From contig OY781919.1 in the NCBI GenBank assembly GCA_963677215.1, positions 2,790,001-2,854,000 of the forward strand: a DNA stretch of 64,000 nt, written 5' to 3'. The position numbers and the translations under genes are program-made. Below, one piece after another: positions 41,180 to 49,692 of the stretch. The notes beneath the pieces were generated by a model, which was not told where the DNA came from, did no database searches, and saw only the letters and a program-made list of their open reading frames with translations. The stretch's first letter is position 1. Every line of letters starts with the position of its first letter. Source of the DNA: G963676795 sp963677215 (GTDB lineage: Bacteria; Desulfobacterota; Desulfuromonadia; Desulfuromonadales; Geopsychrobacteraceae).

Positions 41180-42382
41180 ATGGCGCAGCAGTTGAGTCGG
41201 TTTGCCGGTGAAACGATTGTCATCGCCGATGATGAACATGTGATTGTCGAACTGTCACGCATGTTGCTGGAGAAACGGGGGTTCAAGGTCTTCACTGCTC
41301 AAAACGGACAGCAATGCGTCGAACTGGTTCGAGATCACCGACCGGCGATGGTTCTGCTCGATTACATGATGCCTGTTATGAATGGCTACGAAGCCCTGAC
41401 CTGGATTCGGGCCGGCTATCCTGATTCCTATGTTCTCATGTTTACCGGCAAGGGGAGTGAGGAGGTCGCTGTCCAGTTGATGAAGGCCGGTGCCGCTGAT
41501 TATCTGCAGAAGCCATTTGCCAATCAGAGCCTGCTCGATCGGATCGATGCGGTGCTGACCCTGAGACAGATCGAGATGGAGAACAAACGATTGCTTCAGG
41601 AGCGGGAGAAACTGCAGGAGGAGATTCAGCTCTGGAATCATGAGCTGGAGAAACGCGTAGAAGAAAAGACCCTGGCACTTGAAAGAGCTCACCAGGAGAT
41701 CGTTCAGGCCGAGAAGCTCGCTTTGTTCGGGCACATTACTGCCGGGCTGGCTCATGAGATTCGCAATCCGCTCAACTCCATCAACCTGTTTGCCCAGATT
41801 CTTCACGGCGAAGAGGGAATGAATGAAGAACAGTTGAGCTACCTGACCAAGATCTCCCAGGAAGTTATCCGCATTGATGAAATCCTGGTACGCATGCTGG
41901 CTGCCAGCCAGAGCCATGTCGAAAAACGTGAGCAGGTCTGTTTTGTCAAATTGCTGGATAAGGTGCTGCGGGTCAATGCTGACCATCTCAGTGTGCAGAA
42001 TATTGAGGTCTGTCTTGATGTCGACGCGGAGATGCCGACCCTGAAGGCAGATCCTCTGGAAATGGAGCAGATTTTCTCCAACCTGATTGCCAATTCGCTG
42101 CAGGTCATGCCTGATGGCGGATCACTCAATATCATGCTGAAATCGGATATGGAGAAGATTTACATTCAGATAGCCGATACCGGGCCGGGGATTCCCGTGG
42201 AATATCTGACCCGGATTTTTGATCCGTTTTTCACCACGCGTGAGCAGGGGACCGGGTTCGGTCTGTCGGTCGTCAAGCGGATCATCAAGAGTTATGGGGG
42301 TAGGGTAAAAGCAGAGTCGGAACCCGGCGAAGGTGCTCTGTTCACGATTGAAATCCCGTTGATTTACGGAGCGTTCCACTGA
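41180..42382 (+). CDS. Receiver-histidine kinase hybrid
   Basis: A 400-residue cytosolic protein. The N-terminal receiver (about 15-130) has Asp61 in LLDYMMPVMNG. A coiled coil follows (about 135-180), then HisKA with the phospho-acceptor His192 (GLAHEIRNPLNS) and the HATPase with N (IFSNLIANSLQ), G1 (ADTGPGIP), F (FDPFFTT) and G2 (GTGFGLSVV) boxes. There is no membrane segment. A kinase with its receiver at the front usually has its activity set by another kinase. AGGGGGG lies before the chosen ATG; an in-frame GTG-type extension is unlikely. Confidence 0.92.
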   Translation: MAQQLSRFAGETIVIADDEHVIVELSRMLLEKRGFKVFTAQNGQQCVELVRDHRPAMVLLDYMMPVMNGYEALTWIRAGYPDSYVLMFTGKGSEEVAVQLMKAGAADYLQKPFANQSLLDRIDAVLTLRQIEMENKRLLQEREKLQEEIQLWNHELEKRVEEKTLALERAHQEIVQAEKLALFGHITAGLAHEIRNPLNSINLFAQILHGEEGMNEEQLSYLTKISQEVIRIDEILVRMLAASQSHVEKREQVCFVKLLDKVLRVNADHLSVQNIEVCLDVDAEMPTLKADPLEMEQIFSNLIANSLQVMPDGGSLNIMLKSDMEKIYIQIADTGPGIPVEYLTRIFDPFFTTREQGTGFGLSVVKRIIKSYGGRVKAESEPGEGALFTIEIPLIYGAFH

Positions 42383-42385
42383 TTT

Positions 42386-43969
42386 ATGGCATTAAGATTA
42401 CGTGAAATTTCCCTGACCCTCAATGAGGACGAGTCCTGCCTGCCGGAAAAAATTGCTCAACAGTTGCGTATTCCTGTTGCCAGTATTCTTTCCTGGAAGA
42501 TACTGCGCAAAGGCATCGATGCGCGCAAAAAGCCACACGTCCTGCGTGTTTACACCGTTGATTTCGAATGTCAGGAAGAAGCGGCTGTGGTCGCTGGAAA
42601 CCGTCAGTGTCGCACCCTGGAGGTTGTCGAGATCCCTTCGGTCCTTGCTTTTCCGCGGGCGGATGACAGTTCGCAGGTCCTGATCGCCGGGATGGGGCCG
42701 GCCGGCCTGTTCGCAACGCTGGTTCTTGCCGAGGCAGGAAAACAGGTGCATTTGCTCGAAAGAGGGCGTTGTCTGCAGGAACGGATCCGCGATGTCAGTG
42801 CCTTCTGGGAGGCCGGTAGGTTTTGCGCAGAGAGCAATATTCAGTTCGGAGAAGGAGGAGCCGGAACCTTTTCCGACGGCAAGCTGACAAGCCGGATCGG
42901 CCATCCCGCCATGCGCTATGTCCTGGAGCGGCTTGTCGAGTTCGGCGCTCCACAGGAAATTCTCTGGCAGGCCAAGCCGCACGTCGGTTCGGACCGCTTG
43001 CGCAATGTCCTGATCCGTCTGCGTAAACACTTGCTCGAGCTGGGTGTTGAAATCAGTTTCTCCAGCCGCCTGAGCGGTTTCGAAAGCAGTCAGGGGCGAA
43101 TCGCCGCGGGGATCGTCAATGGCAACCGGCGGATTGAGTGTGATGAGCTGATCCTTGCCATCGGCCATAGTGCCCGCGATACCTATGCCATGCTCGCCGA
43201 ACAGGGGGTTGCGATGGAGCAGAAAGCCTTTGCCATCGGCCTGCGGGTTGAACACCCCCTTGAACTGATCAATCAGATTCAGTACGGTATGGAAAAGCAT
43301 CCGTTGTTGCCGGCCGCCGATTATCGTCTGGCCTGGAATGATCCGCAGACGGGGCGGGGGATCTATTCCTTCTGCATGTGCCCGGGAGGTCAGGTTATCA
43401 ATGCGGCATCGGAACCCGGCGGAATTGTCGTCAACGGCATGAGCCCCTATAAACGGGATCAACCCTGGTCGAATTCGGCCATGGTGGTGACGGTCTCTCC
43501 GGCCGATTTTGGCGCATCCGATCTGCTCGCCGGGGTCCGTTTTCAGCGTCATTGGGAGCAAGCGGCCTATGCCGCAGGCGAAGAGGGCTGGCGGGCTCCT
43601 GCTCAGCCGCTGCTCGAATTTCTGCATGGTCGGGGGAGCTCTCTACCCGAGTCGTCCTGCCGACCGCAGGTGATTCATGCAGATCTGAACCAGTGCCTGC
43701 CGGAATTTGTCGCTACGGCCATCAAACGTGCTCTGCCACAGTTCAATCGCAGGATGCGCGGTTTTGTCGGGCCGGAGGCTACCCTGATCGGTGTCGAAAC
43801 CAGAACCTCGGCGCCGTTGCGGATTCTGCGTGACAAGAGCGGGCAGTCGCTCAGTCATCAGGGGCTTTACCCTGCCGGGGAAGGGGCCGGCTACGCTGGC
43901 GGAATTATGAGTGCGGCTGTCGATGGTATCGGTGTCGCTACAACGATTTTACAACGAAAAGAGAAATAG
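42386..43969 (+). CDS. FAD-dependent oxidoreductase of the COG2509 type
   Basis: A 527-residue flavoprotein. An N-terminal domain of about 95 residues (LREISLTLNEDESCLPEKIAQQL) precedes the FAD site VLIAGMGPAGLFATLVLAEAG, then FGEGGAGTFSDGKL, and the C-terminal YPAGEGAGYAGGIMSAAVDGI. The family is widespread in anaerobes and often called uncharacterised FAD-dependent dehydrogenase; the substrate is unknown. It starts 3 bp after the hybrid kinase. Confidence 0.87.
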   Translation: MALRLREISLTLNEDESCLPEKIAQQLRIPVASILSWKILRKGIDARKKPHVLRVYTVDFECQEEAAVVAGNRQCRTLEVVEIPSVLAFPRADDSSQVLIAGMGPAGLFATLVLAEAGKQVHLLERGRCLQERIRDVSAFWEAGRFCAESNIQFGEGGAGTFSDGKLTSRIGHPAMRYVLERLVEFGAPQEILWQAKPHVGSDRLRNVLIRLRKHLLELGVEISFSSRLSGFESSQGRIAAGIVNGNRRIECDELILAIGHSARDTYAMLAEQGVAMEQKAFAIGLRVEHPLELINQIQYGMEKHPLLPAADYRLAWNDPQTGRGIYSFCMCPGGQVINAASEPGGIVVNGMSPYKRDQPWSNSAMVVTVSPADFGASDLLAGVRFQRHWEQAAYAAGEEGWRAPAQPLLEFLHGRGSSLPESSCRPQVIHADLNQCLPEFVATAIKRALPQFNRRMRGFVGPEATLIGVETRTSAPLRILRDKSGQSLSHQGLYPAGEGAGYAGGIMSAAVDGIGVATTILQRKEK

Positions 43970-43977
43970 AGGTTGGT

Positions 43978-45132
43978 TTGAAACAGATCTATGTTGCGGA
44001 TATCAAAGAGCGTGATCAGCTTAGAGAGGTGTTCCTGGTCAAGGACAAGATCACGGCCATGGCCAAGAACGGCAAGCCCTACCTGACCTTAAGGTTGATG
44101 GATCGCAGCGGCGAGGTTGAGGGACGCCTGTGGGACCGGGTTGATGAGCTGTCCCCGCTGTTTGACAAGAATGATTTTATCCTGGTCCAGGGCAAGGCCA
44201 GCGTCTACCTGGGCAAGATGCAGCTGGTGGTCCAGCAGTTGGAGAGGGTCGCCGATCGCGATGTCGACCTTGCCGATTTCCTGCCTGTTTCGACGCGCAG
44301 CCGGGCTGAGATGCGCGCTGAGCTGGATGGACTGCTCGCTTCGCTGACCGATCGACATATCAGTGCGCTGCTTCGGGGCATTTTTGATGATCCGGTGCTC
44401 TTTGAGCGTTATGCCATGGCCCCGGCTGCCAAGGGGATGCATCATGTCTTCCTCGGCGGTCTGCTCGAACATTCCCTGGCCGTTGCTGCTTTGGCCTGTG
44501 ATGTTGCTGCCCGTTATAAACAGGTCAATCGGGATCTGCTGATCTGCGGTGCTTTGCTTCATGATCTGGGCAAGGTATCGGAACTCTCTTACCAGCGCTC
44601 TTTCGATTATACCGACGAGGGGAAGCTGCTTGGTCATATCATCATCGGTGTTCAGATGATCGAAGATCAGGTGCGCCGGATTCCGGGGTTCCCGGAACAG
44701 CTGTCGCTGATGATCAAGCACCTGTTGCTCTCTCACCATGGTCAGTACGATTTCGGTTCACCGAAACGGCCCAAATTCCTCGAGGCCGTGATCCTCAATT
44801 TCATCGATGACCTCGACTCCAAGATCAACGGTGTTTTGAGTCATGTCGCCAAAGAGCCGGAACGCGAAGGAAACTGGACCAGTTACCATCGTCTTTATGA
44901 TCGCTATTTTTATACCGGCGGCATGGCCAGGGAAGCCGAGACCGGTAATATCCCGGAGCCGCAGCCACAGCTGGTTGTCCATGAGAAACCGGTTCCACGC
45001 GAAGCAAAGAGAGAACAGCGCAAAGAGCGCAGGGACTTCAATCAGCCATTAGGGGCATCACTTGCCGAACAGCTCAAAGGGAAGAATCTCGATCTGTTTT
45101 CGGCATTTCAGGATAAAGGGGAAAACTCTTGA
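43978..45132 (+). CDS. OB-fold/HD-domain 3'-5' exoribonuclease, YhaM-like
   Basis: A 384-residue protein. An N-terminal OB fold (about 1-90, LTLRLMDRSGEVEGRLWDRV) binds nucleic acid. An HD phosphohydrolase follows, with the metal His in LLEHSLAVA, H195-D196 in LLHDLGK and LSHHGQYDFGSPK. The C-terminal tail is basic. YhaM of Bacillus is a 3'-5' exoribonuclease with this order of domains. The start is a TTG with AGAGG upstream. It overlaps the next gene by 4 bp. Confidence 0.87.
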   Translation: MKQIYVADIKERDQLREVFLVKDKITAMAKNGKPYLTLRLMDRSGEVEGRLWDRVDELSPLFDKNDFILVQGKASVYLGKMQLVVQQLERVADRDVDLADFLPVSTRSRAEMRAELDGLLASLTDRHISALLRGIFDDPVLFERYAMAPAAKGMHHVFLGGLLEHSLAVAALACDVAARYKQVNRDLLICGALLHDLGKVSELSYQRSFDYTDEGKLLGHIIIGVQMIEDQVRRIPGFPEQLSLMIKHLLLSHHGQYDFGSPKRPKFLEAVILNFIDDLDSKINGVLSHVAKEPEREGNWTSYHRLYDRYFYTGGMAREAETGNIPEPQPQLVVHEKPVPREAKREQRKERRDFNQPLGASLAEQLKGKNLDLFSAFQDKGENS

Positions 45133-45749
45133 TTTTTGACAGTCTGCCAACAGGCCCATTGGAAGTAAATTGTTATATTGTCGGTTGTGAAAAGACCCGC
45201 AAGGCTGCGGTTGTCGATCCGGGTGGACATGTCCAGGCGATCCTCAACCGGCTGGAGAAACACAACCTGAAGCTGGATGTTGTCATTAACACCCATGGAC
45301 ATTTCGACCATATCGGCGGAAACCGGGAGTTGATCGAAAAGAGCGGTGTCGAGCTGCTGATTCACGGTGCCGATCGTTTTCTGATTGATAGCGTGCCGGA
45401 GCATGCCCGCATGTTCGGGATCATAGCCGAACCGTCTCCGGCCCCGGATCGTGAACTGGTCGACGGCGATACGATCCAGGTCGGCGAACTGACCATCAAG
45501 GTGATCCATACCCCTGGGCATACGCCGGGCGGTGTCTGCCTGCTGGTCGATGGTCATCTGGTTGTTGGCGATACTCTGTTCAACGGTTCCATCGGCCGGA
45601 CCGACCTGCCGGGCGGCAGTTTTGAGCAACTGATCGCAAGCATTCAAGAACGGCTCTTCCCTCTGCCGGACGAAACCCAGGTTTTTCCAGGACACGGTCC
45701 GGCGACGACTATTGGTCGGGAAAAGACCTTCAATCCATTTCTCAGATAG
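45129..45749 (+). CDS. MBL-fold metallo-hydrolase, glyoxalase II-like
   Basis: A 206-residue metallo-beta-lactamase-fold protein with the metal motif H56-x-H58-x-D60-H61 (THGHFDH), HTPGHTPGG, GDTLFNGSIGR and a final PGHGP. It is shorter than true glyoxalase II, and the substrate is probably a thioester or similar. The start is a TTG overlapping the stop of the OB/HD gene. Confidence 0.9.
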   Translation: MIFDSLPTGPLEVNCYIVGCEKTRKAAVVDPGGHVQAILNRLEKHNLKLDVVINTHGHFDHIGGNRELIEKSGVELLIHGADRFLIDSVPEHARMFGIIAEPSPAPDRELVDGDTIQVGELTIKVIHTPGHTPGGVCLLVDGHLVVGDTLFNGSIGRTDLPGGSFEQLIASIQERLFPLPDETQVFPGHGPATTIGREKTFNPFLR

Positions 45750-45757
45750 GATCAGCT

Positions 45758-46963
45758 ATGCTCAAGGGGAAACATATCGTTCTGGGCGTCAGCGGCGGTA
45801 TTGCGGTCTATAAAGCGGTTGAGCTGCTGCGCCTGCTGACCAAGGCCGGTGCAGATGTTCAGGTCGTGATGACCAAAAACGCCTGTGAGTTTGTCACGTC
45901 CCTGACCTTTCAGACTCTCTCGTGCAATCCGGTTCACACTGAGATGTTCAACCTCTACCAGGAGCGCGAGATCGGTCATATCTCTCTGGCGGATAAGGCC
46001 GACCTATTTATCCTGGCTCCGGCGACGGCCAACCTAGTCGGCAAGATTGCCGGCGGTATCTGCGATGACCTGCTGTCGACCAGCATCATGGCGACCAAGG
46101 CCCCGGTTCTCATCGCTCCGGCCATGAATACCAACATGTATTCAAACCCACTTTACCAGCGCAATGAGAATCTGCTGCGTGAATATGGCTATCAGGTCAT
46201 TGCGCCGGTCAACGGGGAACTGGCCTGCGGCTGGGTTGGTGAAGGAAAACTGGCCGATCCGACCGACATCTTTGCCGCTGCTGAAGCCATTCTGACCAAG
46301 AAGGATCTGTACGGCTGTCGGATCATGATTACCGCCGGACCAACCCGTGAGGAGATTGATCCGGTTCGTTATCTGACCAATTACTCATCCGGCAAGATGG
46401 GCTATGCCCTGGCTGCGGTCGCCGCACGCCGCGGTGCCGACGTCCTGCTGATCAGCGGGCCAAGCCAGCAGCCGGTCCCCTACGGCGTCAGAGCTGTTAT
46501 GGTCCAGACGGCGGAGCAGATGCGCCAGGCGGTTTTTGCCAATCTGATCGATATCGATGTCGTTATCAAGGCGGCAGCTGTCGCCGATTACCGGGTGGCC
46601 GACCGGGCCGGGCAGAAGCTCAAGAAAACGGCAGACAGCCTGACTCTGCAGCTTGAGAAAAATCCGGATATCCTTGCAGAACTTGGTCGCAACAAGGAGG
46701 AGAGAGTGCTGGTCGGTTTCGCCGCCGAGACCGAGAAACTCCTGGAACATGCCGGCGAAAAACTGAAAAAGAAAAATCTCGATATGATCGTTGCCAATGA
46801 TGTGAGTCGCAGTGATGCCGGTTTTGATGTCGATACCAACGCGGTGCGGATCCTTTCTGCTGACGGGCAGATCGAAGAATTGGCGCTGATGAGCAAGTTT
46901 GAGGTCGCTGACAGCCTGCTCAGCCGTATTGCCGATCTGTGGCGGGCCAAGCGAATGGTCTGA
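45758..46963 (+). CDS. coaBC: Bifunctional phosphopantothenoylcysteine decarboxylase/synthetase
   Basis: Makes 4'-phosphopantetheine precursors for coenzyme A. The 401 residues contain the CoaC flavoprotein half with the active-site His74 (IGHISLADKAD), APAMNTNMYSNP and the Cys of NGELACGWVGEGKL. The CoaB half begins at about 185 with MITAGPTREEIDPVRYLTNYSSGKMGYALA. GATAGGATC lies before the ATG. Confidence 0.96.
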   Translation: MLKGKHIVLGVSGGIAVYKAVELLRLLTKAGADVQVVMTKNACEFVTSLTFQTLSCNPVHTEMFNLYQEREIGHISLADKADLFILAPATANLVGKIAGGICDDLLSTSIMATKAPVLIAPAMNTNMYSNPLYQRNENLLREYGYQVIAPVNGELACGWVGEGKLADPTDIFAAAEAILTKKDLYGCRIMITAGPTREEIDPVRYLTNYSSGKMGYALAAVAARRGADVLLISGPSQQPVPYGVRAVMVQTAEQMRQAVFANLIDIDVVIKAAAVADYRVADRAGQKLKKTADSLTLQLEKNPDILAELGRNKEERVLVGFAAETEKLLEHAGEKLKKKNLDMIVANDVSRSDAGFDVDTNAVRILSADGQIEELALMSKFEVADSLLSRIADLWRAKRMV

Positions 46964-46975
46964 CGGACGACATAG

Positions 46976-47689
46976 ATGCCGGATAAACTGTATAAAGAAT
47001 GTTGCGAGCTGGTCGCCCAGGGGAAGATGGTCCTGGAGGACCTACACTCCTGGGGCTACGAATGGATCGCTGATCCGGTCGAATCTGGAGCAGGGCACGT
47101 GTCTTGTCCCGGGGAGGCTGTCGAGACGGCTGTTGCACCGGTCAGAACCCTGGAAGAGCTGGAGGCGTCCATGCAGGGCTGTACGCTCTGCCCGCTGTGC
47201 CAGGAGCGGCGTCATATCGTGTTTGGCTGTGGCAACCCGCAGGCCGATCTAGTCCTGGTCGGGGAGGCTCCCGGCCGCGAAGAGGACCTTCAGGGCACTC
47301 CTTTTGTCGGGGAGGCCGGCCGCCTGCTCGAGCGTATCCTGTTTGCCATGCAACTGTCCCGTGATGACGTCTATATCTGCAATGTCATCAAATGTCGTCC
47401 GCCGCACAATCGCGATCCGGAAACGGCAGAAATCTCAGCCTGTGAACCTTTTCTCAAGCGTCAGCTGGAGGTCATCAAACCGCGCCTGATCGTCACCCTG
47501 GGACGCTTTGCCGCCCAGACGCTGCTGCAGAACAATGCGCCGATCAGCCGTTTGCGTGGTACCTGGACCGAATACCAGGGAATACCATTGATGCCGACCT
47601 ATCATCCGGCTTATCTGCTGCGTTCTCCGGCAGGGAAAAAGGATGTCTGGCAGGACATGAAGCAGGTGCTGCAGCGCCTGCGAGACTGA
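46976..47689 (+). CDS. Family 4 uracil-DNA glycosylase
   Basis: A 237-residue iron-sulfur uracil-DNA glycosylase. The catalytic-site block GEAPGREEDLQGTPFVGEAGRLL and the C-terminal HPAYLLR are present. The 4Fe-4S ligands C69, C72, C140 and C156 are spaced as in UDGa. An extra N-terminal region of about 55 residues precedes the domain. It removes uracil formed by cytosine deamination. It lies 12 bp after coaBC. Confidence 0.92.
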   Translation: MPDKLYKECCELVAQGKMVLEDLHSWGYEWIADPVESGAGHVSCPGEAVETAVAPVRTLEELEASMQGCTLCPLCQERRHIVFGCGNPQADLVLVGEAPGREEDLQGTPFVGEAGRLLERILFAMQLSRDDVYICNVIKCRPPHNRDPETAEISACEPFLKRQLEVIKPRLIVTLGRFAAQTLLQNNAPISRLRGTWTEYQGIPLMPTYHPAYLLRSPAGKKDVWQDMKQVLQRLRD

Positions 47690-47690
47690 T

Positions 47691-48026
47691 TCAGGCGTAG
47701 TAATTTATCAAAGAGCCGGGCAAGGGAGCATTCACGGGCTCTTTAAGATAGCCATTGAGCTTCTGACCCGTTGATGCTGATTCTGTTGTGCTCTGTTCGG
47801 ATAGGGAGATATCTGTCAAGGTGATAGATTCGCTGCTGCTCGCTGTTGTCGGCTTTGGTGCTGAATAGAGGTCAACATATTCAGCATCAATAACCTGGGC
47901 GGATCTGGCGTTGCGACTGTAACTGTCCGTTGCGCGACTCTGTTTCTGAGTCTGCCGTTCAGTCTGCCCATGGGTGTTCAGCGGAATGTCGCTGACAAAG
48001 GGAATGTTGAGTCCGTTGACCTGCAC
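47691..48026 (-). CDS. Hypothetical protein, low-complexity Ser/Thr-rich
   Basis: A 111-residue protein not recognised by family. I place the start at GTG 48026, where AGAAGG lies seven bases upstream; the frame is open 26 codons further, but without a ribosome-binding site. It is rich in Ser, Thr and Gln, probably disordered, and ends PGSLINYYA. There is no signal peptide. It is convergent with the UDG gene, whose stop lies two bases away. Its 3' coding part contains AAAGAGCC/GGCTCTTT, which may act as a shared terminator. Confidence 0.6.
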   Translation of the reverse strand: MQVNGLNIPFVSDIPLNTHGQTERQTQKQSRATDSYSRNARSAQVIDAEYVDLYSAPKPTTASSSESITLTDISLSEQSTTESASTGQKLNGYLKEPVNAPLPGSLINYYA

Positions 48027-48132
48027 TCTTGATGCCTTCTTTAGTGATGACGCAATAACGTCTAAATATTGTCTAACTATAAGAAAAATAGTTGCTTTGT
48101 GCAAGCTCTATGATGAGGATCTTCTTAGATTG

Positions 48133-48486
48133 TCAAGGTGGGGGCTCTGTCGTCGTCTCTTCTGGTGTTGGTACCAGCTGCCAGCCTTTGGCTCTCATGC
48201 AATCCCGATAGATGGCGTTTCTTTCCAGCCCGGGGCTGTAGAAAAACGGTTGCACCAGGGCGTGCCTTGAAGGGCGCAACGGATAGTAGGCGAAGTCGTA
48301 TCTGTTGAACAGTAAGCTCTGGCGCACCACCAGCTGATCCGCGATCCGGTGACATTCCTGCTGATCTTTGGCCAGCGCCGTCGCATCGAGATTGTCTGGA
48401 TGCTGCCAACTCAGTTTCGCGCAGCCGCACAGCACCAGCAGAATACAGAGTCCGGTCCGGACTGCTTTTTTGCATTTGTCTCTCAT
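48133..48486 (-). CDS. Small hypothetical lipoprotein
   Basis: A 117-residue protein with a lipoprotein signal peptide: basic MRDKCKKAVR, a hydrophobic core and the lipobox VLCG-C at about 19-22. The mature part has a second Cys (ECHRIADQL) and CMRAKGW, and ends in a Pro/Thr-rich tail. The function is unknown. The pattern resembles small outer-membrane lipoproteins of delta-proteobacteria. It is on minus and divergent from sbcD. Confidence 0.75.
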   Translation of the reverse strand: MRDKCKKAVRTGLCILLVLCGCAKLSWQHPDNLDATALAKDQQECHRIADQLVVRQSLLFNRYDFAYYPLRPSRHALVQPFFYSPGLERNAIYRDCMRAKGWQLVPTPEETTTEPPP

Positions 48487-48552
48487 TGTTCAATACTAGC
48501 ATCGTTTGCCCCTGTTCACACATCGGCAGTTTTGCATGGAAAGTCACGTCTT

Positions 48553-49692
48553 ATGAGAATTCTTCACACTTCGGACTGGCATCTTGGGCGGCAGTTCTAT
48601 AACCAGTCGCTGCTCGACGATCAGCGCCATGTGCTGAACCAGTTGATCGACCAGATTGAGGCGCTGAGCGTCGATGTGGTCGTTGTTGCCGGCGATATTT
48701 ACGACCGCTCTGTTCCTCCGGCTGCTGCTGTCGATCTTCTCAGCTGGGTCGTCGATGAGATCTGTCATCGCCTGGGGGTGCCGCTGATCGCCATCAGTGG
48801 CAATCACGACGGCCCCGAACGTCTTGCCTTTGCAGCTAAGCAACTGGCTGCCGGTGGTCTGCATATCGTTGGTCCCCTGTGGCAGGATCCGGTCCGGATC
48901 CTGTTGAGTGACAGGGGCGGCACCCAGGTTGCCTTCTACCCGATTCCTTATGCCGATCCGGTGACCGTGCGTTATCAGCATGGGGTTGATGTTACCAGTC
49001 ATGACGAAGCTATGGCCTACCTGATTGGGCGGATTGAACAGGTCCTGGATGATTCTGTCCCGGCGGTGGCCATCGCCCACTGTTTTCTTGCCGGCGGGGA
49101 GGCCTCGGAGTCTGAACGGCCGTTGGCGATAGGTGGTGTCGAGTGCGTGGCGCCGGAGCGGTTTGCTGCTTTTTCCTATAGCGCTCTTGGCCACCTGCAC
49201 GGTCAGCAGTACCGGCACATGGAAACCATCCGTTACAGCGGAACACCTTTGAAGTATTCCTTTTCGGAAGAGCGGCACAGGAAATCTTTTACCCTGGTCG
49301 ATATTGATAGTATGGGGCAGGTTGAAATTCAGACCATCCCCCTGATTCCGCAGCGGGATATGCGGACGATCGAGGGGGGGATGAATACTATCCTGGCGGC
49401 CGGGAAAAATGATCCCGCCGCTGCGGACTACGTGCAGATCCGCCTGAGCGACAGACAGGCAATTCTCGATGTGATGAACAAGCTGCGTGCCGTTTACCCC
49501 AACGTTCTGCATCTTGAGCGCCCCGGCCTGATCAATCAGAACAGTGCAGTTGCAACCAGGAACAGCCTGCAACGTGGCACCTTGCAGATGTTCGAAGACT
49601 TTTTTCAGCAGGTCACCGATCGCCCCTTAAGCCCCGAACAGCGTTCAGTTGTCGCTGATGAACTGAAAAAACTGCAGGAGGGAGACGGCTGA
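48553..49692 (+). CDS. sbcD: Exonuclease subunit SbcD (Mre11-type)
   Basis: A 379-residue nuclease subunit that works with SbcC on DNA hairpins and blocked ends. Phosphoesterase motifs are HTSDWHLG (Asp8, His10), VVAGDIYDRS, ISGNHDGPERL and ALGHLHGQQ. ATG 48553 gives the family N-terminus; the frame is open for 68 codons further upstream, but through sequence unlike the family. Its stop overlaps the first base of sbcC. Confidence 0.95.
   Translation: MRILHTSDWHLGRQFYNQSLLDDQRHVLNQLIDQIEALSVDVVVVAGDIYDRSVPPAAAVDLLSWVVDEICHRLGVPLIAISGNHDGPERLAFAAKQLAAGGLHIVGPLWQDPVRILLSDRGGTQVAFYPIPYADPVTVRYQHGVDVTSHDEAMAYLIGRIEQVLDDSVPAVAIAHCFLAGGEASESERPLAIGGVECVAPERFAAFSYSALGHLHGQQYRHMETIRYSGTPLKYSFSEERHRKSFTLVDIDSMGQVEIQTIPLIPQRDMRTIEGGMNTILAAGKNDPAAADYVQIRLSDRQAILDVMNKLRAVYPNVLHLERPGLINQNSAVATRNSLQRGTLQMFEDFFQQVTDRPLSPEQRSVVADELKKLQEGDG

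Noticed and set aside
42398..43627. 409-residue minus ORF opposite the FAD oxidoreductase gene
   Set aside because: Long only because of the codon bias of the sense gene; its sequence shows no family motif and it overlaps a well-supported flavoprotein completely.
47709..47745. AAAGAGCC/GGCTCTTT hairpin as a terminator of the UDG operon
   Set aside because: It lies inside the coding 3' end of the minus-strand gene, has a long loop and no good T-run; kept only as a remark in that gene entry.
48544..49572. 342-residue minus ORF opposite sbcD
   Set aside because: Antisense shadow; sbcD carries all phosphoesterase motifs in the correct order.
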